Shown: positions 1-5,609 of the stretch, piece after piece
Layout of the letters: each line of letters begins with the position of its first letter
How positions within the stretch are numbered: the first letter of the stretch is position 1
From: an uncultured Prevotellaceae bacterium
GTDB taxonomy: Bacteria > Bacteroidota > Bacteroidia > Bacteroidales > Muribaculaceae
DNA: 13,073 nt
Reading direction: 5' to 3'
Assembly (NCBI GenBank): GCA_946055125.1
Contig: CAMGFF010000027.1
Span: forward strand, 1 to 13,073
Notes under the pieces: model-generated
The model's database searches: none
Told to the model about the DNA's origin: nothing
Seen by the model: only the letters and a program-made list of their open reading frames with translations
Translations under genes and position numbers: made by a program

Positions 1-992
1 CCCACATGAAGGCCGGCAGCCTCCGAGGGAGGTCCGGCGGGGGTGAGAATGTCGATAGGCGCGCGGTTGTGGGTCTTGCCAAGGGCGTAGTCGTTCACGT
101 CGTGAGCCGGAGTCACCTTGAGGCAGCCCGTTCCAAACTCAATGTCGACATATCGGTCCTCAATCACGGGCACCACTCGGCCCACGAGCGGCACGGTCAC
201 CTTGTGACCCTTGAGCCACTGGTTCTTCACGTCCTTGGGGTTGATGCACATTGCGGTGTCGCCCATGATGGTCTCGGGGCGGGTGGTGGCCACGATGGCA
301 TAGTAGCCCTTCTCGTCCTTGTGCAGCACCTCGCCCTCCTTGCCGGTGGGCACCACGGGGTTCACGTCGGCATCGGCAACGTAGTATTTCAGGTGATAGA
401 GTTTCGACTTCTCATCGCGGTAGATAACCTCCTCGGTCGAGAGCACCGTCTGCGCCTTCGGGTCCCAGTTCACCATGCGCAGTCCGCGGTATATGAGTCC
501 CTTGTCGTAGAGGTCGCAGAACACCTTCAGCACGCTCTCCGAGCGCTTCTCGTCCATGGTGAATGCAGTGCGGTCCCAGTCGCACGAGGCGCCCAGGCGG
601 CGCAGCTGCTTGAGGATGATGCCGCCATGCTCGTGAGTCCAGTTCCAGGCGTGTTCCAGGAATTGCTCGCGCGTGAGGTCGCGCTTCTTTATGCCCTGCG
701 CGGCGAGGCGGTTCACCACCTTAGCCTCGGTTGCGATAGAGGCATGGTCGGTTCCGGGCACCCACAGCGCGTTCTTTCCCTCAAGGCGTGCGCGGCGAAT
801 GAGGATGTCCTGGATAGTGTTGTTGAGCATGTGGCCCATGTGGAGCACGCCGGTGACATTAGGCGGCGGAATCACAATAGTGTAAGGCTCACGCGCATCG
901 GGCACGGAGCGAAACAGCTTGTGCTCCTCCCAGTATTTATACCATTTCCCCTCCACGTCTGAGGGGTCGTACTTGGTAGCTAATTCGTTCAT
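1..992 (-). CDS. valS: Valyl-tRNA synthetase, N-terminal part (cut by left edge)
   Basis: Cytoplasmic class I aminoacyl-tRNA synthetase that charges tRNA-Val with valine. About 330 codons are visible and the frame is still open at base 1; the full family protein is roughly 870-900 residues. Seen: PPPNVTG at residues 42-48 followed by the class I HIGH-type motif HMGH (51-54), then WVPGTDHASIATE (77-89), the ValRS signature in its Bacteroidota form. Further on come the sequences leading into the CP1 editing domain (TTRPETIMGDTAM) and, at the edge, SEAAGLHVG. The KMSKS loop and anticodon-binding region lie outside the window. The ATG at 992 is chosen because MNELATKYDPSDVEGKWYKYW is a typical ValRS start and a good promoter sits just upstream. 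It is probably transcribed separately from the genes to its right. Confidence 0.97.
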   Translation of the reverse strand, partial: MNELATKYDPSDVEGKWYKYWEEHKLFRSVPDAREPYTIVIPPPNVTGVLHMGHMLNNTIQDILIRRARLEGKNALWVPGTDHASIATEAKVVNRLAAQGIKKRDLTREQFLEHAWNWTHEHGGIILKQLRRLGASCDWDRTAFTMDEKRSESVLKVFCDLYDKGLIYRGLRMVNWDPKAQTVLSTEEVIYRDEKSKLYHLKYYVADADVNPVVPTGKEGEVLHKDEKGYYAIVATTRPETIMGDTAMCINPKDVKNQWLKGHKVTVPLVGRVVPVIEDRYVDIEFGTGCLKVTPAHDVNDYALGKTHNRAPIDILTPAGPPSEAAGLHV

Positions 993-1044
993 CGCGATAA
1001 TATAATTTATTAGTTATTATTACTCTCAATTACAATTCAATTTG

Positions 1045-1074
1045 CAAAGTTACAACAAATGAGCGGAAAAACAA
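1045..1074 (-). promoter_or_regulatory. Bacteroidota-type promoter of valS
   Basis: On the minus strand a -33-like TTG (1074-1072) is followed after 19 nt by TAACTTTG (1052-1045), a full match to the Bacteroidota -7 consensus TAnnTTTG. Transcription would begin near 1039, leaving a leader of about 47 nt before the valS ATG. The assignment is by pattern only. Confidence 0.65.
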
Positions 1075-1156
1075 CAAGCTCGCTTGATTGTTTTTCCCGA
1101 GTGCCGCAATATGTGTAGCGCAACGTGGGGGGCGGTAGCACAAATGTGAGTTACTG

Positions 1157-2179
1157 TTATATTCGCTTCTTCAGCAGGAAGCTGCGCGAGGTGTCGAAGC
1201 GGGGTAATGCCACCACGGTCACCGCATCGCTGTCGGGGTCGGGGAGACCCTCGCCGTCGGTTGTGCGGCGGCCCTTGGCCTCAAGAGCGGCACACACCTC
1301 ATGGCGAGCAATCTCGGGGGTGTTGTTGTCGTTGCTCAGGTGGCACAGAAACACATAGCGAAGCCGATCGTCGCACTCGTCGGCCACAAACCGTGCGGTC
1401 ACCTTGTTGTCGAGGTGCCCGTTCTCGGCACGGATGCGGTTCTTCAGGTATTCGGGATAGCGGCCCGCGTCGAGCATCGCCGCGTCGTAGTTTGCCTCAA
1501 TCATCAGGTAGTCGGCCTGCGTCATGTAGAAGTGAGCGCGTGGCGTGATACAGCCCAAGTCGGTGGCGATGGCAAACCGCTGCGAGCCATATTCCACAAA
1601 GAAGCCGGCATTGTCGGTGCCGTCGTGGCTCACCTCAAAGGCAGTGAACTGCATTCCCGCCAGCGTGAAGGGAATCTCCTTGAAAATAGCCTCGTGCACG
1701 TCCTTCAGCCTGCGCGAGATGCTGTGCCGGCGGAAGATTCCATTGAGCACCCGCGGCGTGCAGTAGATGTGAATGTGCTTGTTGTTGCGGGCAATGGAAT
1801 AGGCATAGCGCACGTGGTCGCCGTGGTCGTGGGTGAGAATCACCCCCTTCACCATGCTTGGTGTGATGCCATTGTCGGCAAGAGCCTTGAATACCTTGGC
1901 GCCATCCACTCCCGCATCGATAAGCACACCCTGCGTGTCGGTTCCCACATAGGCGCAGTTGCCACTGCTGCCGCTGCCGAAGCTGATGAAGCGCATCGAC
2001 TGCACCGCCTGAGCCGCTTGGTCGATGCGGCGCAAGGCTCGCCGGTTCTGGTTGTTGAGTTCTTCTATTGAGGCTGTGTGTGAGCTTTCCTCGGCTTGCT
2101 TAGGGGTTTCCTCGCAGTCGAAAAGTATCGTCTGCTGCTTGTCGTTGCTTGGATGGCTATATCGTTTCTTGTCGGGCAT
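1157..2179 (-). CDS. YycJ/WalJ-like MBL-fold metallohydrolase (probable DNA exonuclease) with N-terminal extension
   Basis: Metallo-beta-lactamase-fold protein of the YycJ/WalJ family. Firmicute members have been described as DNA exonucleases linked to mismatch repair and to coordination of replication with division; the role in Bacteroidota is inferred. Seen: the family start FISFGSGSSGN (64-74), metal-binding THDHGDH (116-122), H185, D207 and H280, all as expected for a two-metal MBL site. The 340-residue frame carries 61 residues before the core start at M62 (base 1996), where many relatives begin. I keep the ATG at 2179 because it lies 16 nt after the upstream stop, which suits an operon, whereas the internal start would leave a 199-nt gap. 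The extension is polar, with a QTILF stretch (16-20) resembling a sliding-clamp motif. No clear terminator follows before valS. Confidence 0.85.
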   Translation of the reverse strand: MPDKKRYSHPSNDKQQTILFDCEETPKQAEESSHTASIEELNNQNRRALRRIDQAAQAVQSMRFISFGSGSSGNCAYVGTDTQGVLIDAGVDGAKVFKALADNGITPSMVKGVILTHDHGDHVRYAYSIARNNKHIHIYCTPRVLNGIFRRHSISRRLKDVHEAIFKEIPFTLAGMQFTAFEVSHDGTDNAGFFVEYGSQRFAIATDLGCITPRAHFYMTQADYLMIEANYDAAMLDAGRYPEYLKNRIRAENGHLDNKVTARFVADECDDRLRYVFLCHLSNDNNTPEIARHEVCAALEAKGRRTTDGEGLPDPDSDAVTVVALPRFDTSRSFLLKKRI

Positions 2180-2195
2180 TGCGGAGTGTGTGTGT

Positions 2196-2903
2196 TTATT
2201 TGTACAATAAAAATATTGTGGGAATCTTGTCGTAGTCGTATTTCATCCTGCCCCATTGCTCAATGGTGCGCGTGAGAATCTTCTCGTTCTTCCCGGTGAT
2301 GTCGCTCGCCACGCACAGGCGCAACTGCTTGGGCAGCGAGTGCGCGAGTTCGGCAATGAGGCGGTTGTTGCGGTAAGGGGTCTCGATGAAAATCTGGGTC
2401 TGGTCGAGCCGGCGTATGCTCTGCTCCATCTCCTTGAGCTTGCGGGCGCGCTCGCCGGCGTCGATGGGCAGGTAGCCGCCGAAGGCGAAGCTCTGGCCGT
2501 TGAAGCCCGAGCCCATGAGCGACATGATGATGCTCGACGGGCCCACCAGCGGCACCACACGCAGCCCCTCGCGCTGCGCTATCGCCACCACGTCGGCCCC
2601 GGGGTCGGCGATGGCGGGACAGCCGGCTTCCGAGATCACGCCCATTGCGTGCCCGGCCTTGAGAGGCTCAAGGTATCCGGCAATCTCCTCGGCGCGGGTG
2701 TGGCCATTTAGTGTGTAGAAAGTGAGCGTGTCGATGTCGATTTCGCGGTCGCACTTCTTGAGGAAGCGCCGCGCCGAGCGCACGTTCTCCACTATGAAGT
2801 GCTTTATTTCGCGCACAATTGCCGTGTTGCCGGCCGGCAGCACGGTGTCGGTCGCCACGTCGCTGAGCGGAACGGGAATGAGATACAAGCCGGTTTCAAT
2901 CAT
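2196..2903 (-). CDS. RsmI-like tetrapyrrole-methylase-family SAM methyltransferase
   Basis: SAM-dependent methyltransferase of the tetrapyrrole methylase fold, closest in motifs to RsmI, which 2'-O-methylates C1402 of 16S rRNA. Seen: the start IETGLYLIPVPLSD, comparable to RsmI's LYLVATPIGNL; SEAGCPAIADPGADVV, matching EAGTPLISDPG; and VGPSSIIMSLMGSGFNGQSFAFGGYLP, matching the GPSA...FLP block. It departs from true RsmI in having VENVRSARRFL where RsmI has AEDTRxTRxLL, and it is short (235 residues against about 280), lacking the usual C-terminal part. It is therefore a divergent relative or paralogue whose RNA target is unproven. The ATG at 2903 lies about 22 nt downstream of a predicted transcription start. 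It is the first gene of a likely operon with the YycJ-like gene. Confidence 0.85.
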   Translation of the reverse strand: MIETGLYLIPVPLSDVATDTVLPAGNTAIVREIKHFIVENVRSARRFLKKCDREIDIDTLTFYTLNGHTRAEEIAGYLEPLKAGHAMGVISEAGCPAIADPGADVVAIAQREGLRVVPLVGPSSIIMSLMGSGFNGQSFAFGGYLPIDAGERARKLKEMEQSIRRLDQTQIFIETPYRNNRLIAELAHSLPKQLRLCVASDITGKNEKILTRTIEQWGRMKYDYDKIPTIFLLYK

Positions 2904-2930
2904 AGTGGTGCGTTGTTAGTTTTCGTTTTG

Positions 2931-2961
2931 CAAAATTAGTGAATTTTCCCCAATCCCCCAA
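2931..2961 (-). promoter_or_regulatory. Promoter of the RsmI-like/YycJ-like operon
   Basis: On the minus strand, TTG (2961-2959), 20 nt, then TAATTTTG (2938-2931), which fits TAnnTTTG exactly. The expected start site near 2925 gives a leader of about 22 nt. It is back to back with the lpxB promoter; the two -33 elements are 18 nt apart. Confidence 0.65.
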
Positions 2962-2979
2962 GTTTCGCTCCGCTCCATT

Positions 2980-3011
2980 TTTGGTTTTCAGCCATTTTAT
3001 GATTACTTTTG
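2980..3011 (+). promoter_or_regulatory. Promoter of lpxB
   Basis: On the plus strand, TTTG (2980-2983), 20 nt, then TACTTTTG (3004-3011), an exact fit to TAnnTTTG. The start site would be near 3017, leaving about 36 nt before the ATG at 3053. Confidence 0.65.
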
Positions 3012-3052
3012 CACTCTGTAACCACTCAAAAAAAACCACAACAGGGTTATCT

Positions 3053-4210
3053 ATGAAGTATTTCCTCATTGCCGGCGAGGCATCGGGCGACATTCACGCC
3101 GCCAGCCTCATCAATGCCCTGCGCCACTGCGACGCCGGGGCCGAGTTTCGTTTCTTTGGCGGCGACCTCATGGCCGAGGCTGCCGGCACAGCCCCCATGG
3201 TGCACTACCGCGACATGGCCTATATGGGATTCATCGAGGTGGCTCGCCACCTGCGCGAGATACTCGGCTTCATGCGCACCGCCCGCCGCTGCATCGACGA
3301 GTGGAAGCCCGACGCGCTGGTGCTCATCGACTATCCCTCGTTCAACCTCAAGGTGGCACGCTATGCCCACAGCCGGGGCATCAAGGCGTTCTACTACATC
3401 TCGCCCAAGGTGTGGGCTTGGAAGGAACACCGCGTGAAGCAAATGAAGCAGTGCATCACCCAGCTCTACAGCATCCTCCCTTTCGAGCCGCGATTCTTCG
3501 CCGAGCGTCATGGCTATGACGTGAAATATGTGGGCAACCCCACCGTGGCCGAGATTGCCGCTGCCCGCCGTGGCTTTGCCTCTCGCGAGGACTTCTGCAA
3601 GCTCGCCGGCATCACCTCCGGGCTGCCCATAGTGGCCGTGGTGCCCGGCTCGCGCCGCAAGGAGATTGCCGACAACCTGCCGGTGATGATTCGCGCCTGC
3701 GAGGCAGTGGGTCGCGTGCAGCCGGTGATTGCCGCCGCGCCAAGCGTCGATGCCGCACTCTATCGCGATGTGCTCGCCGCTGCCGGCTGCCGCACCGATT
3801 ACCCGCTCCTTGCCGGCCGCACCATGGAGATTGTGAGCCACGCCCGCGTGGCTCTCGTAACCTCGGGCACCGCCACACTCGAGACTGCCATCATAGGCAC
3901 CCCGCAGGTGGTGTGCTACCGCATGGGCGGCAGCCGCCTGCTCTATAATCTCTACCGAATGATATTGAAGGTGAACTATGTGTCGCTCCCCAATCTCATC
4001 GCCGATGCCCCGGTGGTGCCCGAGCTGCTCATGCACCACTGCTCGGTGCACAATGTGGCCTCTCGGCTACGCGACCTCCTCGCCGAGTCGCCGGCACGCC
4101 GCGCGATGCTCCGGGGCTACGACAACGTGGCGCAAGCCCTCGGCACTGCCGACAGCGCCCTCACCGCCGCGCGGCTGCTCACCGCGCACTTCACTTCTTC
4201 TTGCGGGTGA
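3053..4210 (+). CDS. lpxB: Lipid-A-disaccharide synthase
   Basis: GT19 glycosyltransferase that joins lipid X and UDP-2,3-diacylglucosamine into the lipid A disaccharide at the inner face of the inner membrane (Raetz pathway). Seen over 385 residues: N-terminal GEASGDIHAA (8-17), FFGGDLM (34-40), MAYMGFIEV (55-63), LIDYPSFN (91-98) with the acidic residue of this block, SPKVWAWKEHR (117-127), VGNP (160-163), PGSRRKEI (198-205) with the UDP-contacting arginine, SGTATLE (271-277) and VSLPNLI (310-316). The length is normal. The frame runs upstream to 2939, but MKYFLIAGEASGD is the conserved family start and lies just past a good promoter, so I begin at 3053. In Bacteroides, lpxB often follows surE; here a methyltransferase gene diverges from it instead. 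Its last 20 nt overlap the opposite-strand transporter gene. Confidence 0.96.
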   Translation: MKYFLIAGEASGDIHAASLINALRHCDAGAEFRFFGGDLMAEAAGTAPMVHYRDMAYMGFIEVARHLREILGFMRTARRCIDEWKPDALVLIDYPSFNLKVARYAHSRGIKAFYYISPKVWAWKEHRVKQMKQCITQLYSILPFEPRFFAERHGYDVKYVGNPTVAEIAAARRGFASREDFCKLAGITSGLPIVAVVPGSRRKEIADNLPVMIRACEAVGRVQPVIAAAPSVDAALYRDVLAAAGCRTDYPLLAGRTMEIVSHARVALVTSGTATLETAIIGTPQVVCYRMGGSRLLYNLYRMILKVNYVSLPNLIADAPVVPELLMHHCSVHNVASRLRDLLAESPARRAMLRGYDNVAQALGTADSALTAARLLTAHFTSSCG

Positions 4211-5552
4211 CAAGCGCAAAGGCCAGCAACAGCAGCGCCGACACCACGCCTATCGCCGCGAAGTAGTACCAGATGTAGTGCGCGTCGGCACTCGCTGCCT
4301 CCCACGCCTCGCGCGTGGCAAAGAGCGCAGGGTCGGGGCAATACTTCGTGAGCAATATGCCCGAAATCCCAAATCCAAGTATCGACGAGAGGAACGAATC
4401 GAGGTGGCTGAACCCTAAGTACAGCCCCTCCTCCCCCTCGGGGGCCTGCAGCGAGAAATACTCCAAGTAGCGCGGCGAGATGAAGCACTCGGCCAGCGCC
4501 TGGAACACTATGCCCACTATCATCATCAGCGTGATATTCGACATTCCGCCTATTATCTCCGAGTCCATCAAGTTGCCACACGCCATGAGCAGCGCCGAGA
4601 GCGGGATGAGGAACATTCCTATCGTTATCGACGTGATTGCGCTGCGCTTCGCCATGAGGCGCGTCACAAGCCCCACACACAGCACCACCACCAGCGGGTT
4701 CACATTGGCAATCCACCCGGGCCGGGCCGCCTCGCCAGCCATGCGTATCACATACTTGGGCATGGTGGCATAGAGCTGTTGCTGCACTATCCAGAAGCCG
4801 GTGACTATGAGAATGAGAGCCAGCAGCCGCTTGTTGGTGAGCACGCGCACGAAGCCCTCGCCAATCTCGCGCATCGACTTCCCCTCGCCGGCCGAGTGGG
4901 CCGAGTGGTAGAGCAGCAGCACCGCCAGCAGCGCGATGAGCGTCATCGCAGCCGAGAAGTAGTTGATGGCAATATAAGCCTCCTCGCCAATGGCCTGGCG
5001 CAGCGGGTCGATGATAGTCTTGCCGGTGAATGCGCCAATGTTAACCACCATGTAGAATATCGAGTAGCCGCGGGCGCGGTTCTCACTCGTGGTCTCCTTG
5101 GCTACCGAGCCCGAGATGGTCGATTTTATGAACGACCCGCCCACCATTATCACCACCATCACCGGCGCGATGAGCCACCGCAGCCCCGAGTCCTGAAGGC
5201 CCGTGAAGTGCGTCGTGGCACCATATTGCACCAGCCCGGCGCTTTGCAGCAGCGTGGGCAGCAAGGCAAGCCCCATGTAGCCCACAGTGAGCAGCGTGAA
5301 CGCCACTATCAGCGACCGCCTGAAGCCAATCTTGTCGGCATACGCCCCGGTGAACATCGGCAGCAGGTAGAGTCCGCCCGAGAACAAGCCCGAAATCATG
5401 CTCGCCTCAAAGTCGTTGAACCCCAGCGTGTTGGTCAAATAGAGCGTGATAACAATGAAGATGGCATAATAGGCCATTCTCTCAAGCATCTCCACCGAGT
5501 TGCTCACCCAAAAAGCGCGGCTATATCCGCGCAGCAATCCTGTTTTTCCCAT
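4191..5552 (-). CDS. POT/PTR2-like MFS transporter, putative peptide:H+ symporter
   Basis: Inner-membrane MFS transporter of 453 residues with POT (proton-dependent oligopeptide transporter) family marks. Seen: the helix 1 motif ExxER.xYY (EMLERMAYY, 21-29), used for proton coupling in POTs; MFS motif A-like DKIGFRRS (73-80); a lysine in helix 4 (K143, in GGSFIKST); FYMVVNIG (166-173), resembling the second PTR2 signature; NVNPLV in helix 8; and AECFISP (354-360) in helix 10 followed by APEGEEG. I count 12 hydrophobic helices, with a loop of only about 24 residues (217-240) between helices 6 and 7. Di- or tripeptide uptake is the family expectation, not shown. The start is 57 nt after the ATPase stop and I see no strong promoter between, so cotranscription is likely. 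The stop lies inside lpxB's 3' end. Confidence 0.83.
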   Translation of the reverse strand: MGKTGLLRGYSRAFWVSNSVEMLERMAYYAIFIVITLYLTNTLGFNDFEASMISGLFSGGLYLLPMFTGAYADKIGFRRSLIVAFTLLTVGYMGLALLPTLLQSAGLVQYGATTHFTGLQDSGLRWLIAPVMVVIMVGGSFIKSTISGSVAKETTSENRARGYSIFYMVVNIGAFTGKTIIDPLRQAIGEEAYIAINYFSAAMTLIALLAVLLLYHSAHSAGEGKSMREIGEGFVRVLTNKRLLALILIVTGFWIVQQQLYATMPKYVIRMAGEAARPGWIANVNPLVVVLCVGLVTRLMAKRSAITSITIGMFLIPLSALLMACGNLMDSEIIGGMSNITLMMIVGIVFQALAECFISPRYLEYFSLQAPEGEEGLYLGFSHLDSFLSSILGFGISGILLTKYCPDPALFATREAWEAASADAHYIWYYFAAIGVVSALLLLAFALVTRKKK

Positions 5553-5609
5553 ATATCTTTTCTTTCTTGGAATTATTTCTGCAGTTTGCTACAAAATCAC
5601 TCAAAGTAA

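Noticed and set aside
2939..3052. N-terminal extension of lpxB from an upstream ATG at 2939.
   Set aside because: The extra 38 residues overlap the predicted promoter and are not part of the LpxB family; MKYFLIAGEASGD at 3053 is the conserved start.
5553..5609. Separate promoter for the POT-like transporter (minus-strand TGATTTTG or TTACTTTG).
   Set aside because: Both differ from TAnnTTTG at the second base and neither has a TTG 19-20 nt upstream. Cotranscription with the ATPase gene explains the 57-nt gap more simply.
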